From an uncultured Kiritimatiellota bacterium (GTDB lineage Bacteria; Verrucomicrobiota; Kiritimatiellia; RFP12; UBA1067): a stretch of DNA of 64,000 nt. Shown here one piece after another: positions 16,951 through 25,216 of this stretch. The notes below the pieces were generated by a model. The model ran no database searches, was not told the DNA's origin, and was given only the letters and a program-made list of their open reading frames with translations. Both the position numbers and the translations under genes were made by a program. The DNA lies in contig CAKTYZ010000002.1 in assembly GCA_934635225.1 (NCBI GenBank), forward strand, positions 147,415-211,414. Reading direction: 5' to 3'. Position 1 is the first letter of the stretch. Every line of letters starts with the position of its first letter.

Positions 16951-17703
16951 TTACGCATTCGCTTTGATCGTGATGTTGCGGGAGGCCACGGAGACCCCAT
17001 ATTCAAGGGACAGCCCGCCGCGCGCGGCGATGCAGATCTTGTAGGCTCCGGGTTCTGGCAACGACTCGAACGTGCAGTCGGCGGTCGTCTGCGTGGAGCG
17101 CGTGACCTTCCCCTTGGCGACGACCGTGCCCTTGGAGTCTTCGATCCAAACGCCTTCGTCGGATGCGTCCGCCGTCATCAGCATATTGTCGCCAGAGAGC
17201 ATCACGGTGTTGTCGGATGCGCCGGCGATGATGACATTCTCCAGGTTGCCGACCGTGTCGGTGATGCGCCTGAGGATGACATGATTTCCCTTTGTGACAT
17301 TACGCCCGTTCATCCCGGCAACAGCGTTGCGAAAGTCGCCTTTGGGTGCGCAATGCACACAGACGACATTCTTGTCAGGATCCCACTTGGCATCTGCACT
17401 TGGGAAAGTGCCGCTTGCCGTGAGCCAGACGGAGAGAAAGTTGTCGAGTTCAAGGCGATAACCGCCGAGAATCGAGGTCTTTAGTTCTTCCGTGAGCACG
17501 TTTGCGTGATATGTCAGAAGATTGGGGTTGATGTCATTCTTCGCGGCGGCATTGGCGATGAGCGTTTCGCTGCGAACGGTGGAGTTGTGGCGGACGGCGC
17601 CGCGATAGACGCGGCGTTCAGCGCCAGTGGCGTCTGTGAGGATGCTGAGTATGGTCGTGAATTCGACCATTGGATTCATATTTTTGATCTCCATAATTTT
17701 CAT
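16951..17703 (-). CDS. HU-like DNA-binding-domain protein with Ig-like C-terminal domain, copy 1
   Basis: A 250-residue paralogue of the next gene, with the same order. The HU-like N-terminal half has MVEFTTILSILTDATGAERR, TLIANAAAKNDINPNLLTYH and LELDNFLSVWLTASGTFPSA. The Ig-like C-terminal half has NVIIAGASDNTVMLSGDNML and PEPGAYKICIAARGGLS. ATG 17703 has AGGA upstream; an in-frame ATG at 17679 has GGAG at better spacing and may be the real start. First gene of a three-gene minus-strand unit behind a TATAAT promoter and a ~150-nt leader. Confidence 0.7.
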   Translation of the reverse strand: MKIMEIKNMNPMVEFTTILSILTDATGAERRVYRGAVRHNSTVRSETLIANAAAKNDINPNLLTYHANVLTEELKTSILGGYRLELDNFLSVWLTASGTFPSADAKWDPDKNVVCVHCAPKGDFRNAVAGMNGRNVTKGNHVILRRITDTVGNLENVIIAGASDNTVMLSGDNMLMTADASDEGVWIEDSKGTVVAKGKVTRSTQTTADCTFESLPEPGAYKICIAARGGLSLEYGVSVASRNITIKANA

Positions 17704-17879
17704 TTCTTTATATCCTTTATTTTCATTAGATTGTTTTGATTTTATGTTGTTTTGCCTGTCCGTCGGGGCTTGCCCGACCCTTGTTGCCTCACGTGTTTTC
17801 TTCGTTCATGTTTGCCTCGCTTTCTGCCAGATTAGGTCTGACGGCGCAGATTATACACGATTGCGCGTGGGGGCAACCT
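17704..17879 (-). promoter_or_regulatory. Promoter and long leader of the HU-like/LamG unit
   Basis: On the minus strand TTGCCC, about 15 bp, then TATAAT (17850-17855) gives a promoter. The transcript would have a leader of about 140 nt containing a small hairpin GTCGGG-GCTTG-CCCGAC (17762-17778) and an AT-rich stretch before the ribosome site. No known riboswitch is recognised. No gene is seen in 17704-18019. Confidence 0.5.
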
Positions 17880-17969
17880 ATTGAAAGATCTTGGAAGAAA
17901 TGCGGAACGCAACGGTTTGCCGCGCCCTAACAAGGGAACGGAAGCGAAGCAACGGCCAAAGGGAAGATG

Positions 17970-17990
17970 AAAAAGGGAGGTCGTTCTCCC
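17970..17990 (-). terminator. Intrinsic terminator after the 18.0-19.1 kb gene
   Basis: On the minus strand GGGAG-AACGAC-CTCCC followed by TTTTTC, 30 bp beyond the stop of the hypothetical gene. Confidence 0.6.
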
Positions 17991-18019
17991 AAGTTATTTC
18001 GTTGAGAACGAATCGCGGC

Positions 18020-19081
18020 TTATTTCAACGCGTTCTCGCGAACCCAGTCGTCCTCAAGTCTCTTCCGCCGCACAGGATCGGGATCCGCCACCAACCGCCA
18101 CTGCTTCTGCCCGTTTCCGCCTTTGGCATGCCCTTTCGGACGAAGCCGAAGGCTCAGTTGGGTCAGGTCGTCGTTGAGAGGATTGTCACTGTTTTTTCGT
18201 TTTAATACAGAATGGGGCTTCTGATTCGAGAGGGCCGTCCAGCCCTTGGGGTCTTGCGAGCGGACGAGTTCAAGGAGGATCTCTTTTGATTTGTTCGTAT
18301 TGATGCTGAGGTGCAACCCGTTTTTGAAGACGACATCGCCGTTGTCGTAGCAGGCTTCGAGAATCTGCTTGGCATAGTCCGAAATCTCGATTTCGATGCG
18401 CTTGTCGTCTGCCAGTTTCCATTTTTTAAGTTCCTGGTCGATTTCGAGGTACGCCCAAAGTTCCTCCGCCCCGGCGGCAAGGTTGTCCATGATCAGGTCG
18501 GCTTGTGGGCGCATAAACGAGTTTGGCCATTCATCGCGCCCGCCCGTTCCCAACTCCTTGTAGGCGAGGGTGAAATGGCGGAGGGCCGTTTCGCTCTGTG
18601 CGCGATTGGCGCAGGTTGCCGCCACACGGGCAAGTTGCGTCAACTTCTCAATCATGGATTGCCGCGCTCTTGTTTCGGGCGATTCTTCCCATGTCTCTTC
18701 AAGCCGGAAACGCCTATCGGCGGCGTTGCCGCCCTGCCCGACCCAAATCAGACGGTTGTAGTGGATCTCGACCGTTTGCACGAGCATGATTCGCAGCATC
18801 GCGTCCTCGTCCGCAGTGAAAAACGCGTTCGGGCAGCGTCCGTAGCGCAGGTCGTGCAGACGGGCGTCAATCTTTTGGGCGATGCGGCCGATGCGCGTGG
18901 ACTTGAGGTAATCGTCGTAAAGACCTTCCGCCGCGTCCCGATAGGCGGCGCGAGCGGCATCGTACTCCTGTCGGGACAGGAACAGGGAGAGCGGAACGCC
19001 ATCCCGAAGCGGTTCGGAGGGGGCGTTCCCCCCGAGGCCTTGGGTGGGGTTGGTTGAAGGGTTGGAGTCTTTGTTCGCCAT
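18020..19081 (-). CDS. Hypothetical protein
   Basis: A 353-residue soluble protein of unknown family. The N-terminus is low complexity (DSNPSTNPTQGLGGNAPSE). The middle is helical and charged, with WEESPETRARQSMIEKLTQL and EIEISDYAKQILEACYDNG. The C-terminus is basic (LRLRPKGHAKGGNGQKQWRL, DPVRRKRLEDDWVRENALK) and may contact nucleic acid. A promoter TATAAT lies at 19091-19096 on the minus strand, so the ATG at 19081 would have almost no leader; GTG 19087 is an alternative. It lies between the HU-like unit and the RloA/RloB pair. I recognise no catalytic motif. Confidence 0.65.
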   Translation of the reverse strand: MANKDSNPSTNPTQGLGGNAPSEPLRDGVPLSLFLSRQEYDAARAAYRDAAEGLYDDYLKSTRIGRIAQKIDARLHDLRYGRCPNAFFTADEDAMLRIMLVQTVEIHYNRLIWVGQGGNAADRRFRLEETWEESPETRARQSMIEKLTQLARVAATCANRAQSETALRHFTLAYKELGTGGRDEWPNSFMRPQADLIMDNLAAGAEELWAYLEIDQELKKWKLADDKRIEIEISDYAKQILEACYDNGDVVFKNGLHLSINTNKSKEILLELVRSQDPKGWTALSNQKPHSVLKRKNSDNPLNDDLTQLSLRLRPKGHAKGGNGQKQWRLVADPDPVRRKRLEDDWVRENALK

Positions 19082-19288
19082 AGGCACAACATTATACCAC
19101 TTATTGGGTTAGGTCGTCTTGACCTGACGGCAGAGCCAACCCAGGGCTGTCCGCAGAGGTCTCTGAGAGCCATGCCGACAGGGCAATCGGCAAAAAGGAC
19201 GCACCCCTGAGCGCGGCGGAATGGGACGGATAGAACGAAATCCTGTTATTTTCGACTGGACTAGGGTATGATAATTACAATTTGAACA

Positions 19289-19900
19289 TTATGACGGTAT
19301 TGTTGTCAGATCCATATGATTTTGCAAAAAAGTTGCGAAGTCAGATCGCGGCAATTCGGAATGGAGGTTGTTGGCAAACAAGTTCCTCAGTTTTTCACCT
19401 GTCAACACGAATGGCATATCGCCTTTTTGGTAGGTGCATGAAAACTGGAGTTCGCTTTCGTGTTCGCGAACAAACCGACTGAAAACCGCAAGATAGTCAT
19501 CCCCATGCAGGGGGTTTGCATAATGCCCCGACTCTTTCATGCGGCCACGCCACTTCTCAAGAACCGTGGAAGGGTAGTGCATGAGAAGAAAATCTTCAAA
19601 ATTGAAATGTTGAAAACAGAACCTCGGCAATCGGTCTTTGTTTTGCTCGTAGAGGGTGAGATTGTTGTCGTCGTTGCGCTTGTAGATGTCATAATCCAAC
19701 ATGACTATTGTTGCCCTCCCCCTACATTTTAGGGCGCGGCAACATCTTCTGATCGCTTTTACATTTCCACTTTCTGCGTTGTGCGCATGCAAGGTGAACG
19801 ACTGGTTGTTTTCGTTTAGAAAACGATTCAACTCCTGCGTGTACGCAACCTCTGACGCACCCTCACAAATGACAAGATAATACTCTCGCTTTCCCATCAT
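19289..19900 (-). CDS. RloB-like protein (Toprim-like nuclease partner of an AAA ATPase)
   Basis: A 203-residue protein beginning KREYYLVICEGASEVAYTQE. The early E-G-x-S-E pattern matches the RloB family, where a Toprim-like acidic site is expected. A second acidic element ATIVMLDYDIYKRNDD and the family-like HFNFEDFLLMHY follow. It lies 10 bp downstream of an AAA15-type ATPase gene, the usual RloA/RloB or AbiL arrangement linked to phage defence. Predicted role: the effector nuclease released or activated when the ATPase senses infection. ATG 19900 and 19897 are both possible. GC content is lower than the flanking housekeeping block. Confidence 0.75.
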   Translation of the reverse strand: MMGKREYYLVICEGASEVAYTQELNRFLNENNQSFTLHAHNAESGNVKAIRRCCRALKCRGRATIVMLDYDIYKRNDDNNLTLYEQNKDRLPRFCFQHFNFEDFLLMHYPSTVLEKWRGRMKESGHYANPLHGDDYLAVFSRFVREHESELQFSCTYQKGDMPFVLTGEKLRNLFANNLHSELPRSDFATFLQNHMDLTTIPS

Positions 19901-19909
19901 GCAGGCTGA

Positions 19910-21229
19910 TTAGATGTACGGGAAGGGGATGCCCGCATAGATGCCTTCCAAGTAGCGCTTGCGGAAGTTTAAGACATTGCGAGTCTTTTCGAAGTCGCAG
20001 ATGCGTTTGCAGGTCGTTCCTTCCTTGAGGGTTTTGTTGATAATGGCGACCTCCGATATGCGCAGTTGATTGTCGTCCAGCAATGTCGGGTCGTGTAGCG
20101 TGAATATAAGCTGTGCGTTTAATTTGTTGTATCGTCTGGACTTGAACAGTTTGACGAGTGAAGACAAGATAAAAGGGTGAAGGGATCGATCCAATTCGTC
20201 GATGACGATTGTCTTACCTTTTTCCAGTGCCCAAAGTGCGACTCCTAACAGGCCTGCGATAACTTTTGTTCCATCCGACTCTTCCAGCATGAAGTTGAAT
20301 GGGATGAGATGTCCATCGGTATCAAGATGTCGAGACGTGTATTCATCGACAAGAATGGAATCGTTGCTATTTCTACAAATGCTCCCTTCGGGGAAAAATT
20401 TGTTTTCGCCTTCACGTTTTGGGAGTTTTTGTCGCAAAAGGTTAATGGTTTGAATGCCGAAATCGAACTTCTTCAAGAGCGTGACTATCTTCTCGAGGGC
20501 TTTGGATCTGGCTTCGTCCGAATCCGTCCCTGCAAGCAATTCGACACCTTGTGAAAGATAGAAAGTGTTTCGGTTAAAGACATGCAAGCGCGAGTGGATT
20601 TCGTCCCAGACTGCGGATGCCAAAGGGAAAAGTCCTGCAAATGAACGGACAAGGCACCATAGAAATGGGCGAATCATCTGGCCTTCGGCATTGGAGCATT
20701 CTACTCGTATGGCTTCTTGTAAGCGGCTTTCGGGGTAGGCTTGCGTGGCAATTGCTTGAACATCGTCAGTGCGACGCTCATTTGATGCGACATTAATGCA
20801 GAATAGTACGTGTTCTTTTGAGATTGATGATGTTGTAGCGATCTCCGACAATTTTTCGCAGAGCAGTTGAGTTTTATTGTACTCAATGAGGTAATGGAGG
20901 TGTTTCTCTTGGATTGCGAAATCGAGTGTGAATCGGCAAGAATCGTATTTCCTGTTGAGTTTGTTGGGCACATAGAACCCGGATATGCCATGCGTGAGAA
21001 TTGCGCGGAAGCATTGGAAGGCATCGATCAGATTTGTTTTCCCTGACGCATTGGCCCCGTAAATGGCAAGGACGGGAACATAGCGATCAAGTTTGTGAAC
21101 ACCTGATTGGAGGAATGCGAATGTTTCGGACATCGAGTCTCGAGGCGGTGCCTTGCCCTCATTGTAGGTAAAATCGAACTTTAAGTCCAATATCGACTTG
21201 AAGTTTCTTATTGAAAACGAGCGAATCAT
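19910..21229 (-). CDS. RloA-like AAA15-family ATPase
   Basis: A 439-residue SMC/OLD-like ATPase. The N-terminal IRSFSIRNFKSILDLKF is typical of AAA15 proteins, the Walker A IYGANASGKTNL is at about 57-68, and the Walker B with switch region, TIVIDELDRSLHP, is near 340-355. It is followed by LIFTLHDPTLLD, a D-loop/H-motif pattern. Together with the downstream RloB-like gene it forms a candidate abortive-infection or anti-phage module. Its own TATAAT promoter lies at 21267-21272 on the minus strand. It sits inside the polysaccharide island but in the opposite orientation. Confidence 0.82.
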   Translation of the reverse strand: MIRSFSIRNFKSILDLKFDFTYNEGKAPPRDSMSETFAFLQSGVHKLDRYVPVLAIYGANASGKTNLIDAFQCFRAILTHGISGFYVPNKLNRKYDSCRFTLDFAIQEKHLHYLIEYNKTQLLCEKLSEIATTSSISKEHVLFCINVASNERRTDDVQAIATQAYPESRLQEAIRVECSNAEGQMIRPFLWCLVRSFAGLFPLASAVWDEIHSRLHVFNRNTFYLSQGVELLAGTDSDEARSKALEKIVTLLKKFDFGIQTINLLRQKLPKREGENKFFPEGSICRNSNDSILVDEYTSRHLDTDGHLIPFNFMLEESDGTKVIAGLLGVALWALEKGKTIVIDELDRSLHPFILSSLVKLFKSRRYNKLNAQLIFTLHDPTLLDDNQLRISEVAIINKTLKEGTTCKRICDFEKTRNVLNFRKRYLEGIYAGIPFPYI

Positions 21230-21266
21230 GACTAGTTGTCAACCTTATCTAGGTATTCGTCCGTGT

Positions 21267-21272
21267 ATTATA
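21267..21272 (-). promoter_or_regulatory. -10 element of the RloA/RloB-like operon
   Basis: TATAAT on the minus strand about 37 bases before the ATG; the -35 is not clear. Confidence 0.4.
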
Positions 21273-21340
21273 TCATAATCATGCCGAGATAAGCAATGTT
21301 CTTGATCATCTTTGCGGCTCGGCATTGGCCCATCTTCAAG

Positions 21341-21371
21341 TTGCCGATAGAGACTCAGAATATGGTATAAT
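21341..21371 (+). promoter_or_regulatory. Promoter restarting the polysaccharide operon after the minus-strand cassette
   Basis: TTGCCG at 21341-21346 and TATAAT at 21366-21371 with an upstream TGG (extended -10). The 19-bp spacing is longer than ideal. It would serve the small ORF and the adenylation gene. Confidence 0.45.
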
Positions 21372-21416
21372 ATCAAAGTTTTTCGGTAAGGTAAGATTAT
21401 AGGCTCTATAGATGAA

Positions 21417-21575
21417 ATGAGTGCTTTGGACCACATGGGATTGACGTTTCTGCGAACATTGATGTGGCGCATGAAGGAACTGGGGCAGATCCAGGTCCGC
21501 TTTGTCGCGTCGATGGACTTCGTACCCAGCATAGAGCCACAAGAGGAAAAAACGGGGCGAGGAAAAGGAGCTTGA
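21417..21575 (+). CDS. Possible 52-residue small protein
   Basis: ATG at 21417, 46 bases after a TATAAT box, opens a 52-codon frame (MSALDHMGLTFLRTLMWRMK at the N-terminus, with VRFVASMDFVPSIEP in the middle) that ends 30 bp before the adenylation gene. The amino-acid make-up is plausible, but the frame is short and has no recognised homologue. It could be a truncated remnant of a gene cut by insertion of the neighbouring cassette. Confidence 0.3.
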   Translation: MSALDHMGLTFLRTLMWRMKELGQIQVRFVASMDFVPSIEPQEEKTGRGKGA

Positions 21576-21605
21576 TGATGTTGGCGGGCGAACGGAGATT
21601 TGAGC

Positions 21606-23153
21606 GTGGCGAAGACGAATATCTTTGACTATCTTGAGGCGACGGCGAGACGGTTGCCGCAGAAGACGGCACTGTCGGACGGCAAGTCGGAAGTGACGTT
21701 CGGTGCTTGGCTGGATTCGGCCAAACGGGTCGGAACCTGCCTCGCGAAAAACTTCCCCAAGACCCTTCGCCGCCCGGTTATGGTCTTCGTAGACCGCCGC
21801 GTCGAGACGCTTGTCGGTTTCATGGGCGTTGTCGCAAGCGGAAACTTCTATGTGCCGATTGACAGCAAAATGCCGGCGGAACGCCTTCGGCATATTGTAG
21901 CGGTGCTTGATCCGCTGGCTGCGCTGACGCTTTCCGAGGCTGATGGAGCGCTTCTTGACCAGGCGGGGTGCGACTGCCCGCAGTTCGATCTCGGCGCGAC
22001 ATTGCACGGCGAGATCGACGAATCGGAACTGGCGTGGGCGCGTGGTCAGCTCATCGACTTGGATCCCGTGTATTGCATTTTCACAAGCGGCTCGACGGGT
22101 GTGCCAAAAGGCGTTGTTGTTCCGCATCGTGGGATGATTGATTTAGGAGCTGGCTGGATTATAGGAAGATTCTCTTTCTCGGCGGATGATGTTTTGGCTA
22201 ATCAGGCCCCGTTCTATTTTGATGGATCAGTCAAGGATATTTGCATTTGCATGATGACAGGCGCGTCGTTGCATATTCTTCCGCAGAAGTTTTTTTCGTT
22301 CCCAAAATTGCTCGCGAGGTTCCTCAATGAAAAGAAGGTGACTTCGATTTGGTGGGCGACATCGGCCATCGCTTTAGTCGCCAATAGTGGTATTTTGCAG
22401 CGAGATCCGCCACGGTATCTGCGTTATGTCACGTTTGGTGGCGAAGCCCTTGCCGTGAAACATTTGAATTTGTGGCGCGAGGCTGTCCCTGGCGCCGTGT
22501 ATGTCAATCTTTATGGGCCAACGGAATTCTCGGTTGACAGTATGTACTATGTTGTTGATCGTGTGTTTTGCGAAGCAGAGACAATCCCGCTCGGCAAGGT
22601 TTGTGAGAACAAAGCCATTCTCGTTCTTAACGAGAACGATGAAATTGTGGGGATTGATGAGCCGGGTGAGCTTTGCATGCGCGGAACGGGCCGTGCGTTG
22701 GGCTATTACAACAACCCAGAGAAAACGGCCGAGGTGTTTGTGCAGAATCCGCTCCATAACCTCTATGAAGACATCATCTACCGTACAGGCGACATTGTGA
22801 AGTACAATGCGCGCGGCGAATTGATCTTCGTGTCTCGCAAGGATTTCCAGGTCAAGCACATGGGTTATCGCATTGAACTCGGAGAGATTGAGTCCGCCGC
22901 CATCGCGACGCCCGGCATCACGAATGCGGCCTGCGTCTTTGACAAGGAAGCGGACAGGATTGTGCTTTTCTACACGACGGAGGATGGCGCGGCGCGGGAT
23001 GTTTACGGCCTCATGCTGAAGAAACTGCCGAAATACATGATTCCAGACCGCTCCTATCTCCTTGCGCAATTGCCGAGCAATGCGAACGGCAAGGTTGATC
23101 GGCTGAAGCTCAAGGAAATCTACGCTGAAAGGAAAAACACGGAAAATGCCTAA
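21606..23153 (+). CDS. Amino-acid adenylation (DltA-like) enzyme
   Basis: A 515-residue ANL-superfamily ligase. AMP-binding P-loop FTSGSTGVPKG at 159-169; core motifs FDGSVKDI, VNLYGPTEFSVDS, YRTGDIVKYNARGEL; hinge and C-terminal KHMGYRIELGEIE and SNANGKVDRLKL with the catalytic Lys. It resembles free-standing NRPS adenylation enzymes of the D-alanine-carrier ligase type. It would activate an amino acid (identity unknown) as an adenylate and load it on the carrier protein encoded by the overlapping next gene. GTG 21606 is preferred because GGAG lies eight bases upstream; TTG 21600 is too close. Confidence 0.86.
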   Translation: MAKTNIFDYLEATARRLPQKTALSDGKSEVTFGAWLDSAKRVGTCLAKNFPKTLRRPVMVFVDRRVETLVGFMGVVASGNFYVPIDSKMPAERLRHIVAVLDPLAALTLSEADGALLDQAGCDCPQFDLGATLHGEIDESELAWARGQLIDLDPVYCIFTSGSTGVPKGVVVPHRGMIDLGAGWIIGRFSFSADDVLANQAPFYFDGSVKDICICMMTGASLHILPQKFFSFPKLLARFLNEKKVTSIWWATSAIALVANSGILQRDPPRYLRYVTFGGEALAVKHLNLWREAVPGAVYVNLYGPTEFSVDSMYYVVDRVFCEAETIPLGKVCENKAILVLNENDEIVGIDEPGELCMRGTGRALGYYNNPEKTAEVFVQNPLHNLYEDIIYRTGDIVKYNARGELIFVSRKDFQVKHMGYRIELGEIESAAIATPGITNAACVFDKEADRIVLFYTTEDGAARDVYGLMLKKLPKYMIPDRSYLLAQLPSNANGKVDRLKLKEIYAERKNTENA

Positions 23154-23379
23154 GATTATGGAAATGCTGCAGTCGGTTCGTCCGGATCTTGACTTTGCCA
23201 AGGAGAAAGCCTTGATCGACGACGGGCTCTTGGATTCTGTCGATGTGATGGGCATCGTTTTGAAGCTTAAGGAAATGTTTGGCATCGAGATTTCGCTGGG
23301 GGACTTGGATCCGGATGATTTCAATTCAGCCGAGACTATCCAGCGTCTCATAGAACGGAAAACGCATGGCCAAGATTGA
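23146..23379 (+). CDS. Acyl/peptidyl carrier protein
   Basis: A 77-residue acidic four-helix carrier. LIDDGLLDSVDVMGIVLKLK contains the phosphopantetheine Ser (Ser31 in LDSVD). The start overlaps the adenylation gene by eight bases, and its end overlaps the acyltransferase-like gene by 14, so all three should be translated together. Length fits DltC/AcpP-like carriers. It should shuttle the amino acid or acyl group activated by the upstream ligase. Confidence 0.87.
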   Translation: MPKIMEMLQSVRPDLDFAKEKALIDDGLLDSVDVMGIVLKLKEMFGIEISLGDLDPDDFNSAETIQRLIERKTHGQD

Positions 23380-24451
23380 GACGACTGTCCTTGCGGTTCG
23401 TGACCTCGCGTCAAACGAACGGTTTGCCGCCTGTGAAGATCCGCATCATCTTCTGGATTTTGCGCCGTGTAAGCTCAAGGCCTATGCCTCCAACCCGTTT
23501 CTCCCCGCCCCAGATGCGCCCTGCCGTCTGATTGGCGTCAAGGACGGTACGGTTGTCGGATGCCGCAACTCCTTCCCTGGAAAGTTTGTCGCCGACGGGA
23601 AGTCGCATGACAATCGGATCTCAGGATCGGTCTATGTCGATCCGCGCTGTCGGGCAAGCCTGTACGCGCTTACGCTGTTGCATCAGGCGTTGAAGTTCCC
23701 GGGTGGCGAGTTGAACATCAACTGCTGGATGTCGCGGCAAAACCAGAAGTTCTATCGGCTTTTCGGGTCTGGCATGATTCGGTTTGTGGCTTTTGATGCG
23801 GGAGGCCGCTGGAGCCGTTATTTGCAGAAGGTCACCTTCCCGAGATGGAAGGCGATTGTGGCGGTCTGCGTGAATCAGGTTGCGGCATTTGCGTGCGCAT
23901 TCCTTGACGGACGGCGGTGGCGGGGTCTGCCGGCCTGGTCGGTTCGAATGACGGAACGGCCTGACGATTGGATGCTGGCGGAGGCTTGCGAACTTGTCTG
24001 CCGTGATTCGCATCGGTATCGTCAGGAAATTACGCCGGACTGGATTCGATGGACGCTCGAAAACGACTTCAAGGAATCTCGCCGGAAGTTGTTCGTTCGC
24101 GTTTGCGCGGGTGATTCGCTTGTTGGGTTTGCCCTTGTTCGCGTTGACATTCGGGCAAAGTTCAACAAGATCTACGAATGGCAGGTGGCGTCGCAGTACG
24201 CGGCACAGGAAGCGGATTTCCTTTCCGTTGTCGCACGGCAGATTCAGAAATACGGTTGTCGTGTACAAGTTGCCGTTGGTGCGGACAATGGGGATGTGGT
24301 TGCGCGCCTGCGAGAGCGATTCCCCGCGACTTCGGAGAATTATGCCGCCATTACAATTGCCGAAGGATCTCGCTACAACGGTTTTCCGGGAATTAAGGAT
24401 TCAAGGAACTGGCGCGCCCGGCCAGGCATGGGCGATGCCTCGCTTTGGTGA
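23366..24451 (+). CDS. GNAT-like acyltransferase, likely using the carrier protein
   Basis: A 361-residue protein with two GNAT-like halves. The first contains VYVDPRCRASLYALTLLHQA, the second KLFVRVCAGDSLVGFALVRV and EWQVASQYAAQEADFLSVVA. No membrane span beyond one moderately hydrophobic stretch (AIVAVCVNQVAAFACAF). It overlaps the carrier-protein gene. The inferred role is to transfer the carrier-bound group to an amino sugar of the repeat unit or a precursor. The GNAT assignment is from pattern only; an unrelated hypothetical function remains possible. Confidence 0.55.
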   Translation: MAKIETTVLAVRDLASNERFAACEDPHHLLDFAPCKLKAYASNPFLPAPDAPCRLIGVKDGTVVGCRNSFPGKFVADGKSHDNRISGSVYVDPRCRASLYALTLLHQALKFPGGELNINCWMSRQNQKFYRLFGSGMIRFVAFDAGGRWSRYLQKVTFPRWKAIVAVCVNQVAAFACAFLDGRRWRGLPAWSVRMTERPDDWMLAEACELVCRDSHRYRQEITPDWIRWTLENDFKESRRKLFVRVCAGDSLVGFALVRVDIRAKFNKIYEWQVASQYAAQEADFLSVVARQIQKYGCRVQVAVGADNGDVVARLRERFPATSENYAAITIAEGSRYNGFPGIKDSRNWRARPGMGDASLW

Positions 24452-24457
24452 ATAGAC

Positions 24458-25216
24458 ATGAAGCGGACGCGTTTAATTGTCAATGCCGATGATTATGGCA
24501 AGGATGAGGCGATGACCCTGGCCATCCTCGAGGCGTTCAGCAAAAACTACATTACGCAGACGACATTGATGGTGAACATGCCGTTTGCCGAAGAGGCTGT
24601 TGCGCTTGCTCGCCAAAAAGGCTTTGCGGATCGTGTGGGACTCCATCTGAACCTCACGGAGGGACGGCCCCTGACATCTGACATGGCGGCATGTCCGACA
24701 TTCTGCGGGGATTCGGGACTCTTCAAGGGCGTGTTCCCAATGACGCTTGATGCTTTTGCCGAGCGGATTCTGAAAGCCGAGATTCGCGCCCAGTTGGAGA
24801 AGTTCAAGTCGTTCGGTCTGCCTCTTCTGCATTGTGACGGGCATCATCATGCGCAGGTCAGGCGGGTAATCGCGCGTGTCCTGATGCCGCTCCTGAGAGA
24901 ATACGGCTTCCAGACGGTTCGTCGCCCGCGCAATGCCTATCCGAATCCTTTGGCTCCGCATTTTCGCTCGCGTCTTGAGCAGCTGCTGTTTATCCTGCGG
25001 ATGCGGAGCAATTCGCTTGCTGCCAGCTCAGATGTCTTTGATGGATGGACTCCCGCGAGTGCGCGGATTGTCAAGAGGGGCGGGCGGACAGTCGAGATTA
25101 TGGTCCATCCGGGTTTTGACCCTTCGGGCGTCCTTGTGGACATTGTTGACTTCAAGAACGGAAGGGGACGCCCGCTTGTCGGCATCCTTTCTTTGCGAGA
25201 TGAGGGTCCCCTGTGA
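24458..25216 (+). CDS. YdjC/ChbG-family carbohydrate deacetylase
   Basis: A 252-residue protein with LIVNADDYGKDE near the N-terminus (metal-binding Asp pair of the YdjC family), GLHLNLTEGRPL and LHCDGHHHAQVRRV, the latter supplying metal-binding His residues; EIMVHPGFDP closes the site. The family removes acetyl groups from N-acetyl sugars such as chitooligosaccharides. In this island it could deacetylate a HexNAc of the repeat unit, freeing an amine for the adjacent acyltransferase. That coupling is inference. Confidence 0.84.
   Translation: MKRTRLIVNADDYGKDEAMTLAILEAFSKNYITQTTLMVNMPFAEEAVALARQKGFADRVGLHLNLTEGRPLTSDMAACPTFCGDSGLFKGVFPMTLDAFAERILKAEIRAQLEKFKSFGLPLLHCDGHHHAQVRRVIARVLMPLLREYGFQTVRRPRNAYPNPLAPHFRSRLEQLLFILRMRSNSLAASSDVFDGWTPASARIVKRGGRTVEIMVHPGFDPSGVLVDIVDFKNGRGRPLVGILSLRDEGPL

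Noticed and set aside
17704..17879. Riboswitch in the leader of the HU-like unit
   Set aside because: Only one small hairpin is visible and no known riboswitch core can be matched by eye.
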